From: Cymbomonas tetramitiformis
Taxonomy: Eukaryota; Chlorophyta; Pyramimonadophyceae; Pyramimonadales; Pyramimonadaceae
DNA length: 64,000 bases
Assembly (NCBI GenBank): GCA_001247695.2
Contig: LGRX02027886.1
Location: 1-64,000 of the forward strand
Direction of reading: 5' to 3'
Made by a program: the position numbers and the translations under genes. Each line of letters opens with the position of its first letter. Position 1 is the stretch's first letter. The notes beneath the pieces are model-generated. The model had not been told where the DNA came from and did not search any database. It worked only from the letters and a program-made list of their open reading frames with translations. Positions 43,941 to 54,664 of this stretch are shown here, piece by piece.

Positions 43941-44955
43941 GTGAGAGATACCCACCCGTCCACTTACACTCCCATACCTGCCGATGCATTTTACAACTTC
44001 GAAGTATGCCGTTACCACAACAGACGCTCTGGGATCACTGCACTCGCCGCAGTTTTTTCCTTTTATTCCGGCTTAGCGCAGGACCCTGAACTATCAGAAT
44101 TGTGCAATATTCTTCCTTGCATCGATTCTGGTTTCAAGAAAGACATTAAACATTTCCATGCGAGCGTCTCAAGCTGGTATTTTCTTTGATATTCGGAATT
44201 GCTGAGATCTTGGTGTGCGTGCAAGAGTGGATTAGCTGCAGTTGTTGGAATTTCACGTATTCGAATTTGCAATAGGAAATATACAATTAAAACACTGATG
44301 CCATAAATGGTTTCACAGGCTACCATACGTAAACAAAGTCAAGTGGCATCTGAGTATGCGCTCCCTTCCTCAGTTGAAGACCAGCATGCAAATTAAACAG
44401 AAGAGAGGGATCAGGACAACGATAGACGTAATACATACAGGCTGCTTCCTGATAGTTTTCACGGAGGATATCCGATGCATGCCACTCTCGGGGCGTTCGC
44501 TAGATAAAGCACAGAAAACCAGCTGGTATAGAATAAATGTACCATCGTTCGATGTCAGGCTCCGTTGCGTGATCTCATTTTCGTCCCAGCCTTCCATTCA
44601 GAATAGAAAAACGAAATGAAATGAAATGAAACAAGAGTTGTAATTTTTTTATCCATTGGATACATGGATAAAGCTCTGAAACGTGTTCAGTCGCAATCGT
44701 TTGGCCTACAGCTTAGTTTGCCATGGCAGTAATTCGTTTTCGGACGAGTTGCTTGTCAGTTTTGGGAATACCATAGCAGTCCAACATCTTCTATGGATAA
44801 ATGCATATTCCGATTGCGCTCAGAATAATCATCATGAGCCTGGTAAAAGAACGCGCCTCGACGACTGCTAAATTCGACGGTAGTGAACTCGCAGCCCCCA
44901 TGAGGTTCCAGTAATCTCGTAAAGCAACCTATTGGGCGGGTTTTAAAGCGGTCGA
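43396..44955. other. Mostly non-coding interval around the PH-like exon
   Basis: Apart from the exon at 43890-43940, nothing can be assigned. Short frames at 44063-44326 and 44356-44619 lack domain motifs. A GAAATGAAATGAAAT microsatellite lies near 44610. Confidence 0.3.
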
Positions 44956-44958
44956 TGA

Positions 44959-45510
44959 CTAAGTCACACGGTTCATCGGATTCATCACGGATATGCTCGA
45001 TACATCATATGCATTATAAACAGTATCTGTCGTTGCAACACAAAGAGCGACGGGTTTGCATAAATTCCAATCGAGGGCTGCACTTAATGTTGCAAGTGGC
45101 TGATCGTGACACCCTGATCTGCAGGCGTGTCCTTTTGCTGGTGCTGATGCTGCTCCCAGGAAACGTAGATCGCTGTAATCAAATCCCCACGCACGCGCAC
45201 TGCATCTTACTGCCGCCCAAGTCAGAAGGGAGAGGGTATCGCACTCTAACCGCAGCATAGAGCTCCGTGTCGATCGCGTCGTACACGTGCCTTTTCCGAG
45301 TGGCCTCAGTAGGGTGCCAGTCGGGAGCACGGTTGTCGCGTACAAGCCGCTGCTCCTTAGCCAGGTTGTACTGTATTGCGGGTCCACACGAGCGGTGTAG
45401 CGGAGAGCGTAGTGCTCCGCCTGGAGCGTTTGACGTTTGACGTACACCAAGGGAAACGCACCCCTCGATGATGTCGATGATCGATGTCGATGATGCGGGC
45501 GGCCCACCCG
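44959..45510 (-). pseudogene. Degenerate minus-strand coding fragment, family unknown
   Basis: Reading leftward, QAEHYALRYTARVDPQY (about 45420-45370) is followed, after a one-base frame change, by AKEQRLVRDNRAPDWHPTEA and RKRHVYDAIDTELYAAV (about 45365-45250). Composition and charge pattern are those of a real protein. There is no start, and the tail merges into non-coding DNA. It may come from the same source as the fragment at 47757-48200. Confidence 0.4.
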
Positions 45511-45825
45511 CTGCCATCCCTGTCGGCATGGTATTTTGGGGGGGATGGAAAAAAAGGAAATGGGGAATAGAAATTCTGTGGTGTTTTTCGGGAATAGATT
45601 AAACGAATGTCACTTGCCACCTTGCGTAAATCACTTTTCGTCGCAAACCAAAACCAAAGCACACTGTCGGGCACACTCCAAGTGGCATGGATGATGAGGA
45701 GGAGAAAAGCTTGCACTTCACGGGAGCGCATATTCAACCCCCGCTAGGTACATGTCATGCTTGAGCGGTCGGTTTTCGTCATGTCATCTCTCATTTCGTT
45801 TCGTTTCTGTACAAGACGAACGTGA

Positions 45826-46845
45826 ACCCCACATTTTATTAGACCGGAAACCTCATCATTTTTCATCTTTCCCGTTTTCGGTTTCCACCGATCAGAATCC
45901 ATCAGCGAAATGAGGAATGATAGAAACGAGGAAGCAAGAGTTTAGGTCGAGACACATCTGCAGAAGGCGCTTTGGGAAATTTCCGTATGCATGTGTGAAT
46001 ACTTGAATATCCAATTACAAGATTACAAGTCACCAACGCGGAACGCTTTCTCCCACGCAGCGTACCCTGCCCAGCCATTAAAAGATTTCTAACAGTATGC
46101 ATTACCTGAAGCAAATTGTTACTACATAATAGCATATCGCATACGCCTGCCGAGTTAGTGGGTACCCCCAGCGCAAGGAATGGTAACCCCTGTCGCTATA
46201 CTATACTAAGAGTGCAGTCTCGAATGCTCAGCATTTGTTTGGTGTGCATATATTATATGATGGATGCGCTCGTTGCGTGAGTTATGCGTCCATGTTGGGC
46301 GTGAGTCGTAATGGCTGGCTCAATTTGCGCTCATCACCCCCTCTCACGAACACCGTCCAGAATCCTGATTTCCGAACGGATCTTGCTCGCTAAAAAATAT
46401 GTTGATCATGACACTCATAAGAATGCATATGCAAAATTTTGTTGCGTTTGGTATATGGGAATATACTGAACGCAACAGCCGCTGGAAAGTGACATTCACT
46501 TAAAGGCCGCTGTCCAGAGATGCGAATATGCAAAGCGTAAAATGCAAAGCGCAAAATTCTGCAAACCGAGAAGGCTTGGATCGACGAACACGATGAATTG
46601 GCGTTCCTCGTTTTGCTCTGCATCACACGAATGTGATGATATGGCGTTCCTCAGTTTGACCGATATCATCGACCGAAAAGAGGGAAATGGCCACAGGGCT
46701 TTAGGTATTCACCTCGTTTCGTCGTTTCCAGAAACGAAAACGGGAGAGCGCCTCGTTTCGTTCCTCGATTCCGATGGGTGGATGAAAACGGGACAGTTGA
46801 AAGCGGGAGGACGAGGTTTCCGGTCTAAGGGGGGATGGCACACCT
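45826..46845. mobile_element. Putative foldback element with TTAGACCGGAAACCTC ends
   Basis: TTAGACCGGAAACCTCATC near 45838 is matched by its reverse complement (GACGAGGTTTCCGGTCTAA) at about 46812-46830. Further in, both sides carry opposed CCCGTTTTCGG/CGAAAACGGG and GAAACGAG/CTCGTTTC words. About 1 kb, no coding capacity; the exact ends and target duplication could not be fixed. Confidence 0.4.
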
Positions 46846-47467
46846 GAACTCAAGCCAAAAGCAAAGCAGACTCACCCTTCTCGTGGGTTTCAACGGACGA
46901 AATAAACTCTGCCAAATCAAACATATATATGGGCATTATCAACGTATCGTCCGAAGCGCAAGGCCTGGGGTGAAGTATACGCGAAGTTGCCCGTCGCCTT
47001 TGCCTTTGACATATGTTCAAAGGCGGGAAAGGCATTGAAGGCAAAGGACAGTTTCAAAGATGCTGACCCGATGCGTTTGTGCCCTTGCATACCAAGTAAT
47101 CATCTTGTAAGTGTGATAATTATATTAGACTACTGCATACCCCGCGCCAACGGGAAGAGCTCCGCAGTTTGGGGTCTTTGGAAGAGGTTCGCATTCAAGC
47201 GAAACCCTATTCCAAAAAGTATCTCCGAGACTCGATATTCTCAAAGATGTTTACCCATCGCCTTTGTGCGATTGCATGCTAACTGTTCACATTGTAAATA
47301 GTCGGTAGTGGAAAGATGGATACCTCGCTCGAACGAAGAAAGAAGCGCTCGGCGGCTTTGCATTTTGGGTATACGCGCCCAAAATACAAAACGCATCTTT
47401 GAAACTCGAAAGTTTCAAAGATGCTTGCCAATTGCCCTCCCCGTCAGTGCGTTCAATATATATGCGA

Positions 47468-47525
47468 GTTTAGAAGCACATGAAACATATTTTCGAACGA
47501 AAATATGTTTTATATGCTCCTAAAC
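47468..47525. repeat. Long hairpin, 28 bp arms
   Basis: GTTTAGAAGCACATGAAACA continues TATTTTCG, then three bases, then the complementary arm CGAAAATATGTTTTATATGC TCCTAAAC; about 25 of 28 positions pair. It could be a small foldback element or a structured RNA. Three nearby copies of TTTCAAAGATGCT (about 47050, 47250 as a variant, 47411) are unexplained. Confidence 0.6.
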
Positions 47526-47756
47526 TAGATGCAACTGCTGCTAGCCCAAACCCTTGCCTTGCCTTGAAAAGCAACTGTTCAAAATGGGGGCAATTTGAAG
47601 ACGATATTTGATGTGCATACATCCGCATATGTCACAAAAGTATTCCCGAAAAAACGTCACATAATTTATATTCTCCATTTTGCTTTTTTATGTCTATTCG
47701 CGCTTAATGGGTGTTACATCCCTGTCGGACACACCGTCAGTACCCAGGAGAAATCC

Positions 47757-48200
47757 CTCAGCGGCGGAGCACCGCTACTCCACCACGTACGAAATATTAT
47801 CGCATAGCAACTCGTTGACCTTGGGGACCGCCGCATACGTAGGGTCGTCGAGATCGAAGGCGTCCACGTCCAGTCCAGCGTAGAACGAAACTCTGTCTCA
47901 GTGATGGACACTGCCAGAGGGGGCGAGCAGCGAGGTACAGGTCGTCGCCCGCAGCAAACCGCGCGTGCTTGTCCCCTAGAATGTCCTCGCCAACCGCCTT
48001 AGCCCAAGAGCGGTGCCTCGAAGCGCGGTAGTAGATGGCGTCTACCTTGGTCGTCTGCTGCTAAAACGAAGTGGGATCCGCCCGCCAACTTGCCCGGTGC
48101 ATGGGGTCGCAGCTGGCGCGGGGGTGTGTGGTCGGTGGCGGGCGTGTCCCTCACCGCGTCGATAGTAATCTTAATGTTCGAGGCTCCAAATCAAACAAAA
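47757..48200 (-). pseudogene. Degenerate minus-strand coding fragment, family unknown
   Basis: Leftward from about 48180 the frame reads IKITIDAVRDTPATDHTPP. After a frame change near 48062 it continues with KVDAIYYRASRHRSWAKAVG and EDILGDKHARFAAGDDLYLA ending LWQCP. A further frame change leads to VSFYAGLDVDAFDLDDPTYA and a stop at about 47778. Coherent protein-like sequence over 400 bp with at least two indels indicates a decayed gene. No known motif was recognised. Confidence 0.45.
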
Positions 48201-48509
48201 GTCCTCCATAACTAACGCCCTAGAAGGTGTGCGTGCACCTCATCGAGCACTAAATATAATGAGAAAGCCAATAGAGATGAGCGGTGATCACCGAATAACC
48301 ATTACTAGCGTGCCGAGGAAGGCGGACGTCGCGAAAGTAGCTATGTCATTCTGAATCGCTGATGCTGGGACAACATAATGGGGAAAGGCTGAGAGGGCGA
48401 TGATGTCCACGGTCAAACCGGTAAAAGTCAGGCGCAAGATGTAGCAAATACCAAGCGGAATCCCCAGGACATCCCAACCCAGTCGGCGCTCGTGTCTACC
48501 ATACAAACC

Positions 48510-49390
48510 CCCAATGTTTCACTTGTCTAAAATCGACCTCTTACATGGCGCACGGGCACATCTTCCCGCCACTCACCTCAATCGGTGAACCTTAGCCACG
48601 CATGACCATAGTCACTGGAAATTAAGCATGGAGTTGCGGGTCGCCACAGCCTGGCAGGATACCCGTAAAACGGGTGTTCAAAGTACACCGCCAGATTCGC
48701 TCGGAAAAATCACTTAATTAAATTTGAGAAATATTACCGAAACCTAATCCCCCGAATCCGCTCAAACTGTCCTATTATTCACTACCAACCCGATCGGTCA
48801 CTCGGCCATCAGTCACAATCACTGACCCGAAAACTGTCAGCAAAGATCGTATCGTGCAGTCATCACGTCTCACGCGACATGCGCGCGTGATCGACTGTTC
48901 GACCGTTGCTAGGAGGGATGGTGCTCTAAAACAAGAGCAGTTTCTTCTACCAAATTCGTCGGCCGTTTTAACATAGTAACTTGGTACGTTTGCCCCTCCC
49001 CCGAACAAACCAGTTGTTCTTTTGCACTTCTACCTTGACCATACAATTATGCCCAATATGGTGACCCTTATATGTTTTTTCCCGCGATTTTTTAAAGTTA
49101 AAAACAAACATACGGAAGATACCACAGATACCTTCTGTACATCTTGTTGCCCTCCGGATATCTTTGAGGAAGACATGTCTTCTTGAACTCAGAAGAGTTG
49201 CGAAATTTTAATCTTAAGTATGGGAAAACGCAAAAATCGCAGAAATTTCATCAAATTTTAGAAGTTTGCGCCAAATTGGTTCGGCCCCAAAGCAATTTCT
49301 CTTTCGGCCCCTCTTCGGCCCGGACCTCATTTTGGCGACTCAGTTCGGCCCGGGGCCGGCCAATCGGGGTAAGATATCTTCCTCGCCCGG
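48510..49390. other. Non-coding stretch
   Basis: No gene is supported. 48600-48690 has a faint resemblance to 5S rRNA internal boxes but does not fold convincingly. 49160-49370 contains GGCCC/GGGCC-rich sequence and the word AAATTTTAATCTTAAGTATG, relatives of which recur near 52280 (inverted) and 52725. Confidence 0.3.
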
Positions 49391-49399
49391 GTCAAAGCG

Positions 49400-49970
49400 T
49401 GGGTAGCCCTAAGAAGATGTCGGTAAGATGTCGGGGAGATGTCTGCGTGTCTTCCGCGCGCCTTCTGAACGTCTTCTGAGTGTTTGTCTGCAGGATGTCC
49501 TCCGCACTACCTTGGCCAAGTGTCCTTTGTATAGGAGATAGAATGGCAAGTAAACGTTAGGAAGATACCTGGAATGTCTTCCGTTTTCCTTCTGCATGTC
49601 TTCTGTGATTACGCGATGAGTGTATGTGTGGTATCAAGTAACTATGTGGCCAAATTGCCTAATCATCACATACGTGTCGATAACACATGTCAGAATGTAT
49701 TCTGGTCAAGAAGACATTCAGAACATCTTCCGTGTATCTTCCGAGAAGACTGTCCTTTGCATGTCTTCTGGGAAGATGTCTTCCGGAACCCAGAAGGCAT
49801 TCTGAACATCTTCGGTACGTCTTCCCCGAAGAGTGTCTTCTAGTTTCCAGAAGACGTTTCCACTCAGAAGATGTCTTCTGGAAACCAGAAGACATCATGT
49901 CTACGAAGACGTCTATAAGACGTTCAGAAAACATCTTCTAGACGTCTTCTGATTTTCCCAGAATGTAGGG
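49400..49970 (+). mobile_element. Truncated copy of the GAAGAC-palindrome element (right end)
   Basis: About 420 bp from TAGGAAGATACCTGGAATGT (49552) to the terminal TTTTCCCAGAATGTAGGG (ending 49970) align with 56118-56526 at high identity, in the same orientation. Sub-terminal GAAGAC/GTCTTC words are frequent. No matching left end was found, so it is a solo right end or a truncated copy. Confidence 0.75.
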
Positions 49971-50029
49971 CCCACTGCCCGTGTGTACATTTCGCACCTG
50001 AATTTTTCGTAGAATGCAATGCAATTTCA

Positions 50030-50165
50030 TTGCCGACATTCCGATATATCGATGGATACCAATTACCGATATATCGATATTGTCGATGTATCGGTATATC
50101 GGAATTCTGGTGAATATATCGGTATCGATCGACGATAGGGCTTGTTAGTTGATCGGGATCGATCA
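50030..50165. repeat. ATCGAT/CGATATAT iterated sequence
   Basis: Short palindromic words (ATATCGAT, TCGATA, ATCGGTATA) recur with irregular spacing. Similar sequence lies at about 52840-53080, suggesting a dispersed family. Confidence 0.6.
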
Positions 50166-50599
50166 ATTGCTAGTCTAGAAAAATCGGAATCAATCATGGA
50201 GACTTACGATGAAAAGTTCAGGGGGCAAACGTAGTGTGCAGGAATTATACAACCATCACAAGATTTTCTCTTGGAAATATATAAATTAACTTTATAGTGG
50301 AGCGCCCCCTGAATTTTCGAAACACTTCGGACTTGACCGCGCTTCAAGTAAGCGGTGAAATAACCCCTTTGGGGCATTTTAAAGCAGCTCTAGCGCAGTA
50401 TTTTATTTTATTTGGTAACAATATTTTGTTTCAGAATGTCCACGCCTTGTTGTGGGCCACTCTAGAAGAGTTTTACGCTAGCGCTTGGAACGCTCTTTGG
50501 CTTTGGGAAGTTTCGACGAGATGGTGCACTCCGATCTTCTTACAGTTGATTTGTATTTTATTTCCGTTATATTGTATGGTAACATGACAATTTTCTAGC

Positions 50600-51246
50600 T
50601 ATGCTTAATCATACGCGTTTGCACTCGAAGTTTCTCTTGTTCACAAATTCACAGATCGGCAGACCCTTCGATAGCGGGAAAACTGCTATTCTAACGGTGG
50701 TTTGGACTTTATCGGCGTCTTCCTCGCGGAAAACTGCCCCATTAAAGTATTTTCATCACTTCATTTGGTTGAACTTTCGAGGAGATGGGTGATCTCTTGG
50801 CAACCCTATCTTTTTGACGACAGTTTTTTTCAGTTTGCATTGCGAACGTGGCATTAGCTCAAACAGAGCGCCAAACTGCGGTTTGGAGGTCTCGGTGAAA
50901 ACCCGGGATGCCACACAATAGAAGAGTGTTCAACGACACTCGTTTACTTACCTTCTCCTTTTTCAAAGCTTCGCAGGTTTTCAGACCCTTCGATAGCGGG
51001 AAAACCGCTATTTTCACGACTATTTTGACTTCACGAGCGTTTTCCTCGCGGAAAACTACCCAATGTAAGTATTTTCATCACTTCCTTTGGTTAACTTTTC
51101 GAAGAGATGGGTGATCTCTTCGCAACCCTATCTTTTTGACGACAGTTTTTTTTTTCAGTTTGCACTGCGATCGAGGCATTAGCTCAAACAGAGCGCCAAA
51201 CTGCGGTTTGGAGGTCTCGGTGAAAACCCGGGATGCCACACAATAA
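50600..51246. repeat. About 321-325 bp tandem duplication
   Basis: CCCTTCGATAGCGGGAAAAC at 50666 recurs at about 50987. The end GGGATGCCACACAATA at about 50905 recurs at 51230. Identity is roughly 85-90 per cent, with longer T-runs in the second copy. Open frames of about 65 residues in both copies lack recognisable motifs. Confidence 0.85.
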
Positions 51247-51295
51247 AGGTGTGCTTTCTATCTTCTTTTCACCCTCTTTGTTTGGCGTGGGACAG

Positions 51296-52042
51296 GGCCT
51301 GAAAATGGGTTTCAGGGCCTGAAAATGAGTTTTCAGGACCTGAAAATGAGTTTTCAGGGCCTGAAAATGAGTTTTCAGGACCTGAAAATGAGTTTTCAGG
51401 GCCTGAAAATGGTTTTCAGGCCCTGAAAACGAGTTTTCAGAGCCTGAGAATGGTTTTCAGGGCCTGAAAATGGTTTTCAGGCCCTGAAAACGAGTTTCGT
51501 CAGGGCCCGTGAAAACAAGTTTTCAGGGCCTGAAAATGGTTTCGCAGGCCCTGAAAACGAGTTTTCAGGGCCTGAAAACTCGTTTTCATCGTTTTCAGGG
51601 CCTGAAAACTCGTTTTCATCGTTTTCAGGCCCTGAAAACGAGTTTTCAGGGCATGAGAATGCATTTTTAGGCCTTATGTCAATTTTCAGGGCTTGGAACA
51701 CTATAAAAGTTCAGGCCCTGAACTTTTTTTTCAGGGGGCAAGATGGGGACATGAGAATATAATTCTAAACTTTATATAACACGAAAAGTGAATAAAAAGT
51801 TCAGGCCCTGAAAAAAAAGTTCAGGGGGCATCTTAAGAGTATGAATTCCAAATTTTCTGGCCCTGAACTTTTGTGTAAAACTTATATTAACCATGAGGTT
51901 TTTTCTAAGGTGTATAACTAGCCTAGTATAAAACAAGTTCGGACCCTGAAAGTAATTTTCAGGGCCTGAAAAATATTTTCAGGGCCTGAAAAAAAAGTTC
52001 AGGGGGGCAATTTTTCAGGGGGCAAAAAAAGAGTTCAGGGGG
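51296..52042. repeat. Palindromic CAGGGCCTG satellite
   Basis: Dozens of variants of TTTTCAGGGCCTGAAAA, itself an odd-length palindrome, are spaced by about 24-25 bp between 51296 and 51660. They then become sparser with GTTCAGGGGGCA and TTCAGGCCCTGAA variants to 52042. The frame that crosses it (NEFSGPENDENEFSGPEN) is a translation of the repeat and not a gene. Confidence 0.9.
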
Positions 52043-52389
52043 CAATCGTAAGTAGCCCCCCATCTGCCGAATTTACTCCGGTTCCGAAATGCTTCCAGTC
52101 AGGGAAGAAGCAAGAAGGCTTACCGTGGCAGGCCGCCCCGGGGCCGTTTGAATCCAGTCCGGGCCGGTTGCGGGCCGCTCGATACAATGCTGGATGCGGG
52201 CCGTCTCTCAGGGGTCCCGATTATGAAAAATTCTGTGGAATTTGTGCGATTTCTTTTTGACAATATTGCCATACTCAGTATTTAAATTTTGCGATTGCGG
52301 CGGGCAACTTTGAAGATTGGCCGGGTTGGCCGAAAGCGGGCCAGTTAAAAATCAAATACCGGCCGTTTCGAAAAAAGAAAGCCTTCCTC

Positions 52390-52735
52390 ACTGCTACCGG
52401 TATTCCAGGCAGGGCAAGCGTGCGGGAATGTCCGCCACGCCTTCAGGGAATGTCCGCTGGGCGGTCGGAAGGTGGATGGCGTGCGCGGCGTACAGTACTG
52501 CTGCCCGCTGGATGGCGCGGAGCCGGAGGAGATGCTCACACTGACCTTGTGCCAGATGTTCCAGGATGCGGCGGATGCCGGACCTGCGGCGTTTGCGCAG
52601 GCAATCAACATGCACGACAGGGAATCTATCTTCTTGAAATGTTGTTCAACGGCAAACACGGACTTTGTTCATCGGCCGAATTTCGGCCACATCGACCAAA
52701 CGCCCGCCGCAGACGCAAAATTTGGATTTTAAGTA
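52390..52735 (+). pseudogene. Coding-like fragment with a partial zinc-knuckle look
   Basis: The frame ACGNVRHAFRECPLGG followed by VDGVRGVQYCCPLDGAEPEE and QMFQDAADAGPAAFAQAIN has protein-like composition and ends at 52732. The Cys-Gly, His and Cys-Pro order resembles part of a retroviral-type zinc knuckle, but the first cysteine is not in place. It is flanked by opposed copies of an AAATTT-rich repeat. No start is evident. Confidence 0.3.
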
Positions 52736-52839
52736 TGTGAAATTTAGAACATTGTCAAAATTTTGTGAAATTTTGCGTGAATTTCACAAATTGTGTACGG
52801 CCGCAGCTGATGCGAACCATCGGCCGCATTGCGCAAGGC

Positions 52840-53080
52840 TCTACGCATCGATATTTCCGATAACCGATACTATCGATCTATCGTATTTATCATCGCCGAT
52901 TATCGGATTGCAATATCAAACTATCGATTGTGTAGGTTTCGGTGTTCCATATTTAATTCATAACAAATTACATATATATATAATTTATGCCCAAATAACC
53001 GATTATTGATCGATTATGCCGATTATCGATACCGTTTTTCGGATATCGGATTGTATCGATACCGAAAATCAATATAGATC
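52840..53080. repeat. CGATTATCGGAT-type iterated sequence
   Basis: ATCGAT, CCGATTATCG and TATCGATACCG words are repeated irregularly, related in style to 50030-50165. Confidence 0.5.
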
Positions 53081-53149
53081 CCTGGTGCGGCATTTCGGCC
53101 GCAGGCCTTTCTGTACGGCCTGCGGCCGGTCAAGCAATTGTGGTAAGAT

Positions 53150-53480
53150 ATTTACCCTGATGCACGGAGGTCCGGCGGTGGTCCGTGCCGGTGGTGACGA
53201 TGTGGGCGTGGATCTTTCCGCCTACGGCTTCTCTATCTGTGCCGCAGGAACACTCAGGAGGCGATGGCATGCGCACGCAGAGCTGGACGAGATCTCCAGC
53301 AAACTGGCAGAACTGGCGGACGCGGTTGGATGTTCGTTTACGGCGGTCTCGAAAAATCATGAAGACGCGATGAGGGAGCCGTCGGCGCTGACACATTCAG
53401 CGCAGGTGCGCGAGGATCGGAAATCGAAAATGCAAAAATTGAACATCAACATGGATCGTGAACATGGATCGGAAAACTGA
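53150..53480 (+). pseudogene. Coding-like fragment, family unknown
   Basis: The frame containing DDVGVDLSAYGFSICAAGTL and HAELDEISSKLAELADAVGC and ending at 53480 looks like genuine protein, with a probable helix. It could continue the fragment at 52390-52735 across an insertion or intron. No family was recognised. Confidence 0.3.
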
Positions 53481-53540
53481 GCGTACGTCGCTGCTCCCAT
53501 AGGTCACGCGTGTTTTCAAAAATTATCGGTATATATATAT

Positions 53541-54220
53541 AACTTCGATGTGGCATTAGTGAATGTAGGTGAGGAGGAAATGCAGAAAATGAACGATGAA
53601 CGATAAACGATGTTCGATTTACGATACGAGATTTTCGATTTTCGCGATGCGATGCGATACGTTATGCGATGCGATGCGATGCGACGCGACGCGATGTGCG
53701 ACGCGATGCCACAAGACGCGCATCGCGCGCGATGCGCGATTAATTCGATTCGCGCATTAAATCGAAATCGCGCGCGGGGGTCTCGGGGGTGCGCGGGGGT
53801 GGCGGAGGGGTTCGATCCGTCCGATGTGACACTTTCGACATGTTTTCGCTCCGGTATATATAGAACTTCGATGTGACATTGGTGAAGGTAAGTGAGGATG
53901 ATAGATTTTCGATGTTCGATCGACATTGTCGTTCGATTTTCGATGTTCGATGTTCGATGTTCGATTCGCGATACGACGCGATGCGATGCGATGATGCGAT
54001 GCAATACAACGCGACGCGACGCGACGCGACGCGACGCGATGCGACGCGCATCAGTCGCGATGCGCGATGCGCGATGCGCGATTAATCTGACTTGCGAATT
54101 AACCGAAATCGCGTGCAGGGGGCGGGGGGGGAAGGTCTCTGGGGCGCGGGGGTGGCGGAGGGCTTCCGGTCCGTCCCATGACGGACCCACGGACATTTTG
54201 ACGTTTTCGCTATTATATAA
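53541..54220. repeat. 333 bp tandem duplication with CGATGCGA runs
   Basis: Copy 1 is 53541-53873 and copy 2 is 53874-54220, each beginning AACTTCGATGTGRCATTRGTGAA. Each contains a TTCGATGTTCGATT region, a GCGATGCGAC run, a GCGATGCGCGATTAAT word and a GGGGGTGGCGGAGGG run, and ends in TTTTCGCTNNNNTATA. Apparent frames in both strands come from the ATGCG runs. Confidence 0.85.
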
Positions 54221-54664
54221 CTAGCCTTTTTGGGGGCTTCGCCTCTCCCGAACGTGTCTCGAACAGACGATTCTATGATGTTCATCCATTTAAATCTAAT
54301 ATGCGAAATGCAAAATCTAAAATGCGAAATAAAATGCAAGATCTGAAAATGCCAAATGTGAAATGCAAATGTAAATTCTGAAATCTGATATCCGAAATGA
54401 AATGCAAAATCTAAAACGGGAACATGGATCGAAATAAAAATTCACGAAGAGTGATATATATATATATATATAGTTAAGATATATATTCACAGCTTCGGGA
54501 AACAGTCGGGAACGGGCAAACCGGCTAAGACAATTTGATAACACAATTACTTAGGGTTTTGTGTGTGTCGGATTGTCGGTCGGAAAGCACGTGACAGACT
54601 GCAAGTGACACTCGCAGTGAGGGGTGACACAGAAAGGGGGTTGACTGCCAGTGACACAAAGTCA

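Larger units (their letters stand above)
50202..52053. mobile_element. Candidate satellite-bearing element with 9 bp inverted ends
   Basis: ACTTACGAT (50202-50210) and ATCGTAAGT (52045-52053) are exact inverted repeats, each close to an internal GTTCAGGGGGCAA word facing the same way. Inside are a tandem duplication and the CAGGGCCTG satellite. No target duplication or transposase was seen; the ends could be coincidental. Confidence 0.35.

Noticed and set aside
48288..48506. 72-codon hydrophobic minus-strand frame
   Set aside because: Looks like a membrane segment but is isolated, without splice support or recognisable family.
48590..48690. Possible 5S rRNA or 5S-derived SINE
   Set aside because: AATTAAGCATGGAG and a GCCTGG...CGGGTG stretch recall 5S boxes, but the distance and flanking stems do not fit and about 18 bases would be missing.
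51477..51701. Minus-strand frame with NEFSGPEN repeats
   Set aside because: Direct translation of the palindromic satellite.
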